Below, piece by piece: positions 48,779 to 62,435 of a stretch of DNA of 64,000 nt (position 1 is its first letter; every line of letters starts with the position of its first letter). Position numbers and translations under genes: made by a program. The DNA comes from Desmodesmus armatus. Its lineage: Eukaryota > Chlorophyta > Chlorophyceae > Sphaeropleales > Scenedesmaceae. The DNA lies in the NCBI GenBank assembly GCA_007449985.2, contig VIIQ02000117.1, forward strand, positions 207,001-271,000, in the 5' to 3' direction. The notes beneath the pieces are model-generated. The model saw only the letters and a list, made by a program, of their open reading frames with translations. It was not told where the DNA came from and ran no database searches.

Positions 48779-51700
48779 CTGCAAGCAACAGCAGCAGGGT
48801 GCTGATGTTGCTAATCTGCTTGTTGATATGGCAAAGCTGCTCCTGCAGATGCTTTGCGTGACATTGCTTTGGCAGCATTTGGTCAGCAGTTGGGTGGGTG
48901 CTGCAGTGACAACATTTTGGTAGTGTTGAGAAGGATGCTTGCGACAGCTCAAGATGTTGAATGTCCCAATGAAATGCTTCGTGGCTGAACTAGCCAGGCA
49001 ATGTGTGCGCACCTGGCATACACGCGGTCTTTCCGTAGTCTCTGCTGCTGGGAGGTCTCCGCTGAGCTCTACTGACATTGCTCAGCCAAGAGGAAGCCTG
49101 TAAAAGTAAGTAAGTATGATCGACGTGCTCCCTTGGTACTCTACATAACCCTGCATTCGTAGAGTGCACGGAATGCACGGAGTTCACCACAGGACAACTA
49201 TGGCATATGTCTGTGGCCACGGTCCGCCATTGTCTCACAAACGGAGGCCACCTTGATCTGTGTCTGGTTTTTAGCATTATCGCGTCTCACCTCTTGTTGA
49301 TGAAGGGTTTGGGGGGCACAGGTCTCAGCTACGTATACAGGTGTAGGTGTGTGCGCGCAGGTGGTGGCTGTCTACAAGGCAGACCTGACGACAACAAGTG
49401 GTCACTTGCTGAAGGATGTCCAGGTGCAAAATGAAGCACGGACCACTCGGAAATTGCAGGTAGACAGACAAGACTGCAAATAGAGCCGAAATGCTGTGCA
49501 GATCTGAGATTATACGTAACATAAGTAAGTATGTACTTAACACTAGGTAGCAGCATGATCAGTCTGCGTATGAGTGAACTACATGCTGAACACAAAACCC
49601 CAAAGACGCAAGACCCAAAGACCTCAGCAGCAAGGGGGCTCGATCACACATGGTTCTTGTCTGTTCAACTGCAAAATTACTAGAAGACAGCTTTGGTGTA
49701 ATGTGAAAGCTGGAAGGCCACCTCACTACGGGTCCCTCCCACCGTCCCTCACTGACTCCCTGAGCCATGGACAGTACACACCAGTCTAGCAGAAGAGACA
49801 ATCGGTAGAAAGATACTGTTCCAGTGGCCCAACACAGAGCAGCCAGCAGGGGGCCCAAAGCTCAGGGCCGTTGATGCTAAAGTGGGGACGCTCTGTCACA
49901 CATCACACGGTGGAATGGCCCAAACAGTCATAACTGTCTTGGGGCCTGTCAACCCCAGCTTGCAAGCACATGCTCTTGAAGCACTATGGCATAGCTGTAG
50001 CTACCTATGCAGCATGTACACACATGCACTGCCTGCATCCCTGGTTGTTCCTTGCGTCCCACAACTTAGCTGTTCCAAACCACCCCACGGAGAGGGGACG
50101 TCTGTTACAATGTCACACCCGGTCATCTGTGACAGGAAGCCAACACCGGTGCAATCAGAGAGACCAACCCGGGGGCGCACCTGGCAGCCCACCTGCTGGC
50201 CAGCCATAGCTGCAACTGATCCTCAACAGACCCAGCAGAAAGCTGGGCTGGTGTCACTACCCACTACTACTGCTGACCTGCAGGTGCCTAACACCTGCAC
50301 TGACTGCCCATGTTCGCGTCAGGGTCCATGCACACTGACAGTGGCATCTGGCCCAACATCAGCACGCAGACGGACATGCAAGCATGATACTACGCTGCCA
50401 GCAGTGGCGTTGCTGGTAGCACCTCCACTGAACCAATAAATGCCCCAATGGGGTGCCTCAATCCTCTTCTAGGAAACCCCTGCAGTGACAGGCTGTCGGG
50501 TTACACTCGGTGTCAGCCAGCCAGAGGCACACTGCCAAAACTGTTGCACTGAGTGCCGCACTCAGTGCGGCCTGCTGAGTGATTGCAGTGATTGGTTGGA
50601 ACCTGCTCGCATGTACATGTCAGCAACTGTCTGCTGGAGCCTCTTGGGTGCTGGCCTAAGGCAATGGACCAGGTCTGCTCTGCCCGGCTGTGTTCTGCTG
50701 TCAGCTGTCCCGCCCTGACGTAGTCCACACGTTGACGGTTGGCGCGCTAGCTGAAGGAACGAGGTCATTGGGACTGCACCAGCCGCATTGAATAACGCCA
50801 ATGTGGCAGCGGCACGGGCAGAGAACAAGTATCTGCACAAGTGAAGTGCCACGGCAGGTGGGGGCCGGGCCCACAGGCTGACCACACGGTGCAGCAGACC
50901 CCTGTCATTGTCCCATCCCAATAGATAACCTGGCCCCTGGCACACTGGCACTGTTGTCACGCCCCATGCCCATCACGGCCAGCTATCCCACTACAGTTTT
51001 GTACTTGCAAGTACTTGCGATCACTTCAATGAACCCTGCCAAAGAGACAGCTTCTTTGGTCTATCAGAGGATGGTCAAGGTGGGTGAAAATGCCTTGAAA
51101 CGATGGTTCGGACCTGACGAGAGAGACAGAGATAATAAGTAATCCTGACCAACTTCACAGCGTGAGGCACTTGGCAGTAGCTGATGTCATACTAATACTG
51201 TACTGCTAGTACTTTGCTGGATCAGGGCCTTGCCTCATTGTCCATTTCATCAAGCCACTGCCACATCAACACACAGAGTCAGTGCAAGTGCCTTGCACAG
51301 CTGCAACTCTGACACACAGTGTGCAGGCCTGACCATCATGGCATGCATCACGTGGTCTTGCTGAGAGCGCACCATCATGGCATGGCACACCTCTCGGCCC
51401 TTGAGACAGCTTCGGGCATCACCAAGCACAAAATCAGATACACTGTTTGCAGTTGCTGTGAGTTTGCTGGCTGCTGAACACTCATGCTTGTTACTGCAAG
51501 CTGCAATTAGCTGGTGTCATTGACGGCGTCATCAGCAGCAGTGCATGAGCACATGCCAACCGTGCACCGGGGTCCGGTGGAGCACTGGAATCACACACAC
51601 GGTGAACCATGATGCTTTTGTCTGTTTGGACTGTCCCGACGGCCTGACTGCTATAGGCTTTGTGCTACCTCACTCACCAACAGCCAACATAATTGAGTGT

Positions 51701-52459
51701 TCAACCAGCTCCTATCGGATGCACTGATTGCGACAAGCGAATGCAACCCTGTCCAACAGCTCAACTAGCTTTATCTTCTTTACGTAGCTGATGTTAGGGG
51801 CACTGAGCGTCTACCAGGACTGCTGCCTGCACCTTTGCAGTGTTGGCAAGCACAAGACAGGAGAACGAGAGAATGGAACTACCCGCGTGCTGCGCACTTC
51901 AACAAAGAGTGGAGAGAGTACCTTTCTGAGTGCAATAGTTGTTGATCGAGAACGGTGGGGTCTGGTTTCGTGGAGTGACCATTCTGAGACGGAAAGGAGA
52001 CGGAACGGTTGCAGACCTGTGCAAATCAATTGCTACGAAAACGTAATTTTTTATGCGGGAGAGTGGTCGTGGACGGGCAGCGTCATCATTACCATCACGT
52101 CACAAACCACGTAGTTGGCGTAACTTGTATGCAGGGGGCACGATCATGCCTGTCACCACCCCAGGCCGGTAAATAAGCCTGCTACAAAACGTTTGAGGCA
52201 GCTCACTGGACCGACGGTGCATCATAAATGCTGGTAGGTTTAGGGTTGAACAGGACACTACACTTGGTCTGAAACCAGTTACGTGTGCGGGATTGACTAG
52301 ACTGGCACCATCGGGTAGTCTCTAGCGTTAACATACCAAACGAAAGCATAGTTGTAATCGGGACGTGCAGTCGGACAGCCTGTCGGGAGAAGAGTTGATC
52401 AATCGTAGCCACTCTTCTACACCATCCTTGTCAACCTCTTAACCATGTTGGTGTGAACG
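48779..52459. other. Region between SBP gene and Gln-rich gene
   Basis: This 3.7 kb must contain the missing 5' exon(s) and promoter of the SBP gene (-) and the promoter of the gene starting at 52460 (+). I found no exon in it with confidence. Open frames at 50562-50960 (-) and 49882-50439 (+) show no family motif. Confidence 0.45.
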
Positions 52460-54783
52460 ATGGAGGATCCTTCGAGTGCCCCGCCCAGCTCTTCATCGCC
52501 AACACAGGTTGCAACCTCCAGTCCTGCTGCTGCTGATCCAGTGCAGCCTAGCAAGAAGGGCACTGGTGTCTTTTTCGGGCCGGCTCTGGCGAGCCGCTTG
52601 GCTGGCTCACGATCCGGCAGCAGCAGGACGCAGGGTGCACCCAACAGGTCCCAATCCTCCTCTGGGAGCCTGGGTGTGAACAGGCACAGCAGCAATGGTG
52701 GTCCCCCAAGGCGAAGGAAAAGTGCCTCCCTAGACCTCACGTCACAGGAGGAGGTTACAGACCACCTGCCTGTCAACAGGAGCACCAGCTTCACAGCTGG
52801 TGGCAACAGCACCCATGGTGCTGTGCTGCGCCCAGGCAGCTACAGCATGCCTGGCGGGCAGGAGCTCAGCATGTTTCAGACTCTGCTCCCAAGCTCGCAG
52901 GCACGCGTGGCCAGTCCATCAGGCACACCCTTTGCGTCTGGCCCTGTCCTTTCAGGCAGCAACCTGGTGCCATTCATGCCAAACCAGCAGCTGGCTCTCC
53001 AGAAGCAGCAGCAGCACCAACAACAGCAACAGCAGCAGCAGTTTGCTCTAGAGCATGAGCTGCTGAGGCAGGAGCAGCAGCGCCTGCAGGAGGTGCAGCA
53101 GCTTCAGGCAGAGCTGCAGCGGCTCCTGCAGCAGCAGCAGGTGCGCACGCAGCAGCACACCTCCGCCGACCAGCACATGCAGTTGGATGCCATGGTGCGC
53201 CGCATCTCAGGCACAGGCTGTGCTGGGGGCGCGGGGGACCAGCGGACCGCCGTACAGACATCGCCCACGCTGCTAGCCCAGCTGCAGATGAGGCCAGGGC
53301 AGCAGCAGCTGCTGGGCGAGCCAGTGCCTGGCGGCGGCAGCCAGCGCAGTGTGCTGAGCCCCAGCCCCTCTGCCGTGCTGAGCTGTCCCTCTGATGCCTT
53401 GGCCAGCGAGCTGCAGCAGTCCTGCAGCCTGTCGATTTCACTACTCGGCGGGCAAGCAGGAGGCGACCTCAGCACAGCATGCGGGCTGCCTAGCCTGCAG
53501 TCAGCGGACTTGGCTGCAGCGCTGCAGCAGAAGCTGCAGCTGCAGCAAGCAAACCAGCTCCCCATCCTGCAGAACTGGTCAGCACAGGGCGCGGCCGCCG
53601 CCGCAGCAGCAGCGGATGACGACGCCCAGGTTGCGGCCTTGGATGGCCTGATTAACCAGTGCCTGGCGCGCATGCTGCAGCTGCGGAGCCAGATGGCTGC
53701 CCGGCGTGCTGCTGCGGCAGCGCCCATGGGTTCCACATGTAGCACCCCAACCACAACCACCGCCGGTGCCGTGCTGACCACGGGCGCAGGGGTGCTGTCA
53801 TCTGCGGGTGCGTTTACGTCTGACAGTGGTTTCCTGCAGCCTCAGGCTGCATGCTCACACCCACAGGCGCCCATGCAACAGCTGCACAACGGGATGCTGT
53901 CGCCCATGTCAAGTGTGGGCGCTCCGATGCAGCAGCTGTCGCCCATGTCGAGTGTGGGCGCTCCGCTGCAGCAGCAGGCGCTCAGCAGTGACGGCAGGGT
54001 GATGTGGCTGCAGCAGTCCCCAGGGCCCATGCATGTGTCTGCCGGCATGGTGGGCAGCGCCAGCGGGCTGGCAATGTCCCAGCAGCACAACTCAGCATGC
54101 CAGCCCCTGCAGCAAGGGGGCAGCTACTGCGGGCCTGGCGGCGTGGTCGCACAGTCCATGCCCTTGCTGGTGCAGCAGCAGGGCCAGCCTGTGCTGCAGC
54201 AGGCCGGCGGTGTGACTCTCGTGCCGGCATACAGCATGGATGATGGCGCGCGCAACCATGGGTACTTCAGCCCACAAGCAGGTGAGGTCAGGGTGGGCTG
54301 CACTGTTGCGCCACAATAGGGCATCCTGTTGCGCACGCATCGAAGGTCACTTCGCACACAAGCTGTTGGTAGCAACATTCGATGATGGGGCATTTCTTTG
54401 CTATCACCCCATAGACCTCACTTTTGCAGGACAGAAGTGATGCTGCGCCAAACTCATGGCCCTGTGGTTGCGGACCAGCAGCATGCGAGTGCAGCGCCTG
54501 CCGATGCTACCATCCCTCACATGCCCCAGAATGTACATCTGACGCGACAGACGTGCTGACATGACTGGTTCTGCTTGCAGGGGCTGCAGGACAGCAGGGG
54601 TTCTCTCCTGCCACTCCTGCCTGGCACACACTGGGCCAGCACATGCCCATGCAGGCTGGGCCACAGGGTATGGTGCATCAGATGGCAGCAGGAACTGGCA
54701 GCAGCGGTCAGCTCGATGAACAGCAGTTGCAGCAGCTGCAGCAGCTGTTGGCCCAGCAGCGCCTGCAAGGCCTCTTGAACTGA
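52460..54783 (+). CDS. Gln-rich protein of unknown function
   Basis: Not recognised. Two exons in phase: 52460-54281 and 54581-54783; 674 residues. ATG at 52460 opens a 607-codon frame with donor GTGAGG at 54282; reading through that intron stops after 12 codons, while splicing to 54581 gives a Gln/Leu-rich C-terminus (QLQQLLAQQRLQGLLN). N-terminal part: KKGTGVFFGPALASRLAGS, then GGPPRRRKSASLDL, which looks like a phosphorylation or 14-3-3 site. Middle: a Gln-rich coiled-coil candidate (EHELLRQEQQRLQEVQQLQ) and a second helical Leu/Arg stretch near residue 395. A 13-residue tandem repeat (LSPMSSVGAPMQQ, then LSPMSSVGAPLQQ) lies at about 53896-53973. Composition resembles transcription or RNA regulators, but no function is assigned. 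Confidence 0.75.
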
Positions 54784-55631
54784 GCTGGCGCGCCTGTCCT
54801 TGTCCTGCACATGTCAGCACATGGCACCGGCGGTGTTCGAGCCTGTTACTTGGTGGTGAAAGTGGATGGTGTGGGTACGTGGTGCACTATGGGGATGTGC
54901 TTCTGAATGTGTGCATGGATCCCTTCAAATACTCCCTTGCTGTATGCAGCATCGTGTGATTCTTGGCGTCATGGTGTGTGTGAGCTGGCATGCCCAGTTC
55001 CTAACAAATGGAGCATGCGTAGTGCATCCAGCATCCAGTGTGCAGGTTAATCAGGCAGCGGTGTCTGCTGTTGTCTGTGCATAAAGATGGCCTGGGTCAA
55101 TACTGGTCGTGCTCCCTGGCCTTAGCTGTGCACATGCATGGTGGCTTGGCAGTGCTGCATCGTCGCCCATCAATACCCTGCTCTGCAAGGTTGTTTGTAG
55201 CACCGACAACTGGGCACCAAGGCTGCTTTCTGCCTGTTGCCTGAGCTGAGACAGCATCTGCTTGCACTAAGCAGAGCATGTGTCTGTGGACAGCCAGCGT
55301 GGTGCAGCAAGTGTTGTCAGGATTGTGTGCAGCCAGAGCGAACCTGTCTTCTCTGGCAATACCAGCAGCGGCTTTTGACCGCTGCGCAGTGCCGCTAGGC
55401 ATGTGGTGGGCAAGGGTATGAATTTTGAAGTGCTGGCAGTGACCTTGATGTTGCTGCACAGCACTTGTGTTGTGGTTGTGGTCGCATCTGGCTCAGGCTG
55501 ATAGTTGGTTGATGCTTCCGATTCATCTGGCAGTGATTTGGCCAGCACCCCGTCAAGTTGATGGCTTGTTGCACAGCGTCATCGCTGGCACATCAGTGGT
55601 GATCTTGACGGCTCACATGAGCTTTGCTTCC

Positions 55632-55675
55632 TTATAACGACGACCATGTGTGCTTATAACGACGACCATGTGTGC
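55632..55675 (+). repeat. Tandem 22-base repeat, two copies
   Basis: Two consecutive copies of a unit containing CTTATAACGACGACCATGTG. Confidence 0.85.
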
Positions 55676-58600
55676 TGAGCCATGCCCCGTCCTTGGGTCA
55701 ATACTGTCGATGTTGGCTGACAGCGGGGCTTGTGTTGTGTGCTGAGGGGCTGGGGTGACATAATTGTGCTGGTGCCTGCAACCCAGCTCCTACTGTTGCG
55801 TGTCTTTGCTCCAGAGGCGCAGAGGGAAGACGCACAGAGGGCCAACCTCTGTGCCTGGGATTGTGCGGCGTGTGGGTGCTGCCGCTCAATAGATTCCTCC
55901 ACCCGCTCGGCCACAGTTGTGCGCTGGTGGTGGTGGTGGTAGTGATGGTGTTTGGGTGCCATCTGCAATAGAGGTGGCGATTTGTCAGCTCCCGGACCGT
56001 CATTGGCTGGAAATCGTTTCGTGTGCTGAGTCCCTGGGTGGTTGTGTGCCAGAGCGGTGCTGGTGAGGGCCTACCCATGTGTCGCACACCGCGTCAATAC
56101 TTTCACTTGCTCTTTCCACTGGCTCGCAAAAGTTGGATGCACGCTCTCTGTCTACACACCATGCATGCATGCTATGCACACGGCAAGGCTTGGTGCTGCA
56201 GGGGATGCCTCAAATGCCTGCAGACAGCGGCCACTCTGTGGCAGGGTGGTATGGCTGCTGGGGGGCACATGGTCCTGCATGGGGTGACCGAATGTGTTGT
56301 GTGAAGGTGGTGCAATGGGTCTGTTGTCTTCTTCTGTGGTCGTCGTTTGTCTAAACAATGCCCCACTGTGAGCTCTTTTGGCTTTTTTGCCTGGCCCTGC
56401 TGGTCTGCTCAGAGCATGATGAATTCAGAGCTCTGGTGTTTTGCTTGCTGCTGTTGCAGCCAGACTGCCTGCTTGGTGACACAGCCCTGTTTTGAATGCG
56501 GGCGCGCGGAACGGCGCACACGTGATGCAATGGATAGTGGGCTACTATGGTTGGTAGTGTTTAGGGGCAATGGCCCAGCGATCGGACTGCCGTTGCCGTT
56601 TTCTCTTTTGGAAGTGCTGTCAAAGGGTGCTGCACCCTGTTGTTGGGAGATTCACAAGCCCTGCCTGCATTTCAACTCTACGTTGGCACTGTAGTATGGG
56701 CGCTTCTTGAAAAAGCACCTTTCTTCTCAATTGTACTGCCAAGCACCCCAGGGCATCGTACTGCTCCTACCTACAATTGCACCGTCCTTATCCAGAGGTG
56801 CACGTACTGCTGTGTGTCTGTGTGGAGTCAGTTTGCCGTGAATGGCAGCGCACATTGTGGAAGATGGTTACTTGGGTTCCTTTTGGTTGAGTTTGTGGGT
56901 CCAATGGGGTAATATCTTGTACTGCTACCATAGTCTGAGTTCATGCGCGTGTGGTTGGTAGCAGCCGTGTCAGTGTGTGGTGGTGATGTCTGGGCACATT
57001 GGTTGAAGTTGTCACATCCAGTCACATGGTGGTGCTGTGTGTGCCAGCGGCTGACTATGTCACAGCCAAGGGCGTCTGTTGTGTACAAGGGGTGTTGGGG
57101 GCTTGAGAGCGCGCCCTTGAGAGGCCGTCCAACTAGCAAGAGCAAACAACTGCACTGCGAAACCATGTCAGCACAGGCTTGTGCTGGACATCATGGTTCA
57201 CACTCCCAGGCTCTGCGCTAGCACGGCGTAGCTGAGGGTTGTGTGCACTCCAGCCGCGTTTCAGGGGTGCTGTTGTGGAGTTCCTGCCTGGCTGTTCCAG
57301 GCACATAAATGCGGCGTCAGTGCTAGGCAAGTCGAAGCAGGCAGCTTTTGTGTGCTGCTCTGCTTTCTGCAAGGGCCTATGGATGGTTGGTTCATCACAG
57401 TGCTGGAGGTTTATGCGTTGCTGTCACACACAAGCCTCATCAGGGCTGTCACAGCACACCACAGCACAGCAGGGTCATGCTGCATGAGCTCGCGCCTGCT
57501 GTGTCCATGCCCCCACCTGTTCTGCAGCATGACTCATGTGTACAGACACTGCTCTCATGCTCATGCTGCATTGCTCTCATGTTGTCAATGCTGTGCCATT
57601 CTTTTTTGTCACTGTCATATGGGCTTGATGTCAGGTACCAATAGCATTGCTGAGTATGGATTTGCAGTTGGGAGTTTGAAGGGAAGGAGTCTTTTGTCGG
57701 GAGGCACTGCAGTGGCCTTATCTGCTCGTTCCTGTTGAGCAAGCTGCCATTGCATGGCTGCTGCTATTGCAGCCCTGCACTTTCGCCTGCCTGATGTAGC
57801 CGCCACTGCCTTGGGCCTTCTTGCTAACTTGTGTCAATGGCCAAAGGTCGGACTAGATGTCAACCACTTTGGAAGCGTAAGACTGCACGCACCGACAAGC
57901 TGTGCAGATGGTGGGTGAGGGTGCCACAATGTTGGCGCCCTCGATCCAAACGTGCCCAGCACGTTTGTCTGTTGATGTCTGGTGGCTAGAAGGCTGTCAT
58001 GGCATTGATGTTCCTCAGGTTGTGGGGTCTGAATCCAATCTGGCACCAACCCCGGCTCTGGGGCGAGCAGGTGTTGATTTGAACCATTGTTGTGAATTAT
58101 GCGCGCCTGCACTGGAGCTAAAACCCACCTGATACTGCCCTGACGTATCCTTGCCTGCACTCTCTGCCAAGGAAGCCGGGTGGAAGCCTACTGTGCTCTG
58201 CTATGCAAAGCTTTGCACGGCTCATCAAGCACGATGGTTGTGCCTGGCTTTGTGAGGCATGGGCTCCCTGTTTGCCCTGTCTATTGGGTGTCGCAGCATT
58301 GGCGGAGGCCAAGAGAGTTTGTGAGCCACGGGGCTTCTGGGGTGTGTCTGCACGGGACCTGCACTGCACTGCACCTGCACTTATGCCCCACACCATCCCC
58401 TGTGCCTTCCTGTCCTTTCTTGTGGGGTTTGGGTTCTCTTTCAGACAGTGGTCTGCTACTGCAGCGGCGGCGCCTGCTAGCCTTGCATGTGTTGCACAGA
58501 CCACTCTTGTGCAGAACCCAACAGCAAGCCAGCAGCTGCACCTGGCTTCCATGTCACATTGCCCTGATTGTAGTGGTGGTGGTCTGTTGAGCTGCAGAGC

Positions 58601-59532
58601 TGTGACTGCTGACTGTGGGATGAGTGCCCTGACTGTGCCAGAGGGCCTTTATCATCAAACGCAGCACCTTGACCACCCTTCCGCTCATACTAGACATAAG
58701 TCTGCTCCTGTGCTGAATAGACTGCTTGCATGTGTGTAGTTGCGGGCTGTCCCGTCTGGCTACGAGGACTGTGTACTACCTACTAAGAGTTGGCATGTGC
58801 CTGTTGGGTGCTGTCGACTGGCATTGTTCTATTATTGTGGCGCATGTGTTGGCAAGTGTCCGGGATGGTGGGATCCGCTCTGATCTTACGCCAGGATGGT
58901 GCATTGGCATGCGCTTCAATGCAGCAATGCACTGGCAAGCGTGTTCTGCGTCTGCTAGCAGATTGTGTGATGCAGCAACTACTACTGTTGGTGTCATCTG
59001 GGGCAGTCGTGTTGCCGGCACCACCTGTAGGACGCTTCTGCTGTTTGGTTTGTGCCCTCCAATGTCGGGCCAGTGGGGCGCACGGGTGATAAGTTTGTTC
59101 TAGCTGTTGATCCTGGTTCTGAGATGCTTTCTGCCTTTTGGTCAGCCTTGATGTTGACCAGTCATCTGTGGCATGGTTGCGGCCGTGCCCAAGCCCACCT
59201 GGCTTGGTGCTATCTATCAGTCACCATTGGGGCAGCAGTGCCTCTGCTGTTGTCCACATGTCTCTGTTGTTTTGATTGATTTGCACGGCAAGGTCCTGTG
59301 CACGAGTGCCATTGCCTTAGCCCTCGAGCATGCATGTGATGAGCCGTCCTCAAAGGATGCGAGGCCAATGGGAGGAATCCTATGGTGTTACGATACGAAG
59401 GGGGTGTATCGGATTCTTTCACTGTGAAAGGTGGATTCTTGGATGGCAGGGCTGTCACCTGAGGCGCTGTCAGTTGGAGCCAGACTGGCACAGCCTTCCA
59501 TCATACTATGGGGTCTGCTGGCGATCAGCAGG

Positions 59533-59664
59533 TGGCATTCCTGGGGTGGTATGGTTTTGCTTCAAGCCGGCTGCTGGCCTGACGTTGGCCTGATGCTGGC
59601 ATTTCTGGGGTGTTTAGTTTTGCTTCAAGCCGGCTGGCCGGCTGCTGGCCTGATATTGGCTGTG
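59533..59664 (+). repeat. Imperfect tandem repeat, unit about 64 bases, two copies
   Basis: Both copies contain GGCATT.CTGGGGTG, then TTTTGCTTCAAGCCGGCT and GGCTGCTGGCCTGA in the same order. Confidence 0.8.
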
Positions 59665-60251
59665 TTGTGTGGGTACATGCCATGGGGCATGTTGGCTGTC
59701 TGCAAAGGCAGCCTCGCGGTCTGTTCTGATCGTTTTTCTGATTGTGTGTACAGCCGGCGACGGCTGTGAACAGCAGTCAGTCCGTCTGCACACCTTCTGC
59801 TGATGATGGGCTGAGTCAGCGCACAAGTGGTGTCCGGTGCTTTGATGCTGCCGTCGATCGCACCCCCTGGGATCTGTCCGCGACATAATCGATGCCTGTA
59901 GCTAGCCCCTGTTGCTGCTAGTGGGTGCTTTGCACAGCTCCTTCCAGAGCCATGGTTGCCATCACGGGTTTCACACGTGTATGTGCACGGTCTGCTTCTT
60001 GCGCACGCTTTGTGTGTTTGTTGCAGACGTGGGGTGAGCTCAGCCAACGTCAAGCCACATGCACTGCGTGTGAGGATGATCGGTTTCTGCCAGCTGCAGC
60101 GGCTGCCAGGCATGCTGATGCTAGTGCAGCCTGCAATCGGTGTGGGGACTGGCCTTGCGAGAAGGCCACTGCCGCACACTCCAAGAGCCCCCGCCAGCAT
60201 GCACTGCACCTGCGCTTAAGGCCCAGGGGGGGGGGCTTGATTGGCAAAGAT

Positions 60252-61332
60252 TTACTCTGTACCCACCTTTTCATTACTGCCGCTGTCAGTCTCTTTGTTG
60301 TCTTCCTTGTCCCCGTCCACACCATCATAATCATGAAGGCCGTCAAAGCCGGCCTGAGCAACAGCAACACACACGGCAGGACACATCAGACATGGGCACC
60401 ACCAGCAGACCACCCAGCCAGTAGGGTTCTGCAGGCACTCGCTCAAGCATAGTTGCCACTTGGCGAGCAGGGCAAAAAGGACCAGCGCTGCTTTGCATTG
60501 TGCAGAAGACAGTCCTTGACACGACACCCACCGCATGCCTGCCCACGCTGCCGCCAGCAACTACAGCCGGCAGTGTGCCCGCACCCCCACTTACAGTCGT
60601 TTTCTTGTGGGTGATAAGGTGCCAGCGGCGCATGCACATCCTGTTGTTGCGACCCTCCATGTTCTTGGCGATCTGGAGCCATCTGTTGCCGTACTGGGTG
60701 TACAGCATGCACAGCTTGGCATCCTCCTCAGCGGACCAAACCACACGCTGCGTGCGCAGTAGCAACAGCAGCAGTGGCAGTGAGCAGGCAACATAGCTTT
60801 GGCATGTGCGCCTGTTTGGCCCAAGTGCCCACAGACGATCCCATAGCCATCCTTCTGTGCAGATGCTTCCCTGCACCAGCCATCAGTGCACATCTCAGCA
60901 AGCCCATCACGTGCATGCGCTTGTCTCCTGATCGTCTGCCTTTTCTGATGCTGTTCAGCAACCCCGGGCGCAAGTGCTCACCTTCGCGTGGCTGTAGTAG
61001 CTGTAGTCGTCATCCGTGTTGCCCGATGCACCATTCTCAGCAACAGCAGCAGTGCGTGCAGCGGCTACTGCATCGGCCGCAGCAGACAGACGGTCTCTTG
61101 GTGAAGTTCTGTGCTGGGTAGCCCCAACTGTTGCTGCTGTTGCACTGGGCTTGCCTGGGGCAACCTGCACTGTGCCCCTGTCAGGCTTTGAGGTAGGGTG
61201 TCTTGCAGCCTTGGTGTGTGCTGCCACTTCTGCTGCCACCGATGCTGCTGCTTGGCCTTGTTGCGGAGCAACTGGCTGTTGCTGATCCTCGCTACTTGTG
61301 GGACAGGAGCGCGAGCCCCACATCTGCACTTG
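60252..61332 (-). CDS. MYB/SANT single-repeat protein, 5' end not resolved
   Basis: Exons in phase 0: 60982-61332, 60595-60747, 60252-60353. The middle exon (51 residues) is one MYB repeat: VVWSAEEDAKL, then YGNRWLQIAKNMEGR and MCMRRWHLITHKK; the three Trp (positions 4, 23 and 42) are spaced 19 and 19, as in DNA-binding MYB helices. The upstream exon is Gln/Ala/Ser-rich (starting QVQMWGSRSCPTSS), the last is acidic (GLHDYDGVDGDKEDNKETD) and ends VGTE-stop, or could be spliced further. Only one repeat is visible, so it is a MYB-related protein, not R2R3. The first exon may lie in 61333-61620, where frames overlap; I could not choose one. The role is probably nuclear regulation. Confidence 0.8.
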
Positions 61333-62435
61333 CTGAGGTGACAACAACAGCGACAGCGTGATCAGGATGAGCCAGCACTCGGACCAGACTTGCACAGTCC
61401 TCTCCAGCTACTGTAGTCGTACCTGCTGCTGTGCTGGCAGGTATACTTGCAGCCGCTGCTGATGCTGCCACTATCACAGCCACGAGTCCAGGTGGAGCTC
61501 TGACAATTCTGAGATGTACAGGCACGTCCCCTTGGCTGTACTGGGTCACTTGTGACCGATGCTGAGTTGCAGTTGTTTGTGGGGGAATTGCTGAGAGGAA
61601 GGACTGTGCTGCTCACTACTGGGACTGTTGCTGTTGAGCCTTTACTGAATGAAGTGACTGATCAGCAATTACTTGCGCTCAACGGCCCCGAACGAGCTCA
61701 CTGGCACGTACACGGGCAACTCCCTCCTGACCGTGACCGAATAAGCTGTGATGAACGACGTGCCACGCTAGTCCTTGCTTTTGTAAATACTTTCTTCATT
61801 GGAAATGATCAAGTGATCACTTAAGAGCCATGGAACAGCAGAACTTGAAACACACCATGACTAAGCCAGAACTTGACTAAGCCAGAACTTGAACCATAAT
61901 GCCAAAAATTCACCAGCAAGGATAGTTACAGGTGCGTGCGCGAATACAAATACATAGACACCACTGTGCATGCGCACAGCTTCGAGCCAGCCAGTCAGCC
62001 CATGGTGCTCTAAGCATGGTGGACACGCTGCCTGACAACATGGTGACCACTGTGCAAACAACAATCACCAACGCACAGCACTGGCCTCGTAGCAGCACCA
62101 CCCAACCAACAACCCAACTGCATCTCCCTTGGTGCATGGCAGAAGAACCTTCCTGTAGTGCAGGGCAGCAGCAACAACAAAAGTCATGCACAGGCGCCCG
62201 AGCCTGGGGACCACCAAGATTGATATCAACCCGTCAGGCCTCCACTAGATCCCTCGGGTCACTGCCCTGCCGCTAGGCACGGCCGGAGTGATCACAGGCT
62301 GTTCTAATTGTCATGCATCTTGCGAGCAACATGCACTCTGTCTGGCAAATCACATAAAACAATCACGCACACCTCAAGCACAAGTGCAGCACTGCCCCTC
62401 GCTTGTTGCAAACATACCTGCAACACAATCCTTCT
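61333..62435. other. MYB-gene 5' region and 3' flank of the last gene
   Basis: Contains the unresolved 5' end of the MYB-like gene, a two-copy ACTAAGCCAGAACTTG repeat near 61860-61892, and a minus-strand TGTAA at 61926-61930. Confidence 0.5.
61926..61930 (-). terminator. TGTAA polyadenylation signal candidate
   Basis: Minus-strand TGTAA about 505 bases beyond the stop of the 62436 gene. Confidence 0.5.

Larger units (their letters stand above)
54784..60251. other. 5.5 kb stretch without a recognisable gene
   Basis: Lies between two convergent genes. Both strands are rich in TGTG/GCTG-type sequence, and open frames are short and Cys/Trp/His-rich, as expected by chance. Two tandem repeats are present (55632-55675 and 59533-59664). 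A long 3' UTR, a non-coding RNA or a decayed element is possible. Confidence 0.5.

Noticed and set aside
61292..61549. 85-residue Ala/Val-rich frame (MTQYSQGDV...) as first exon of the MYB-like gene
   Set aside because: It overlaps the supported exon in another frame and lacks a good donor in the needed phase.
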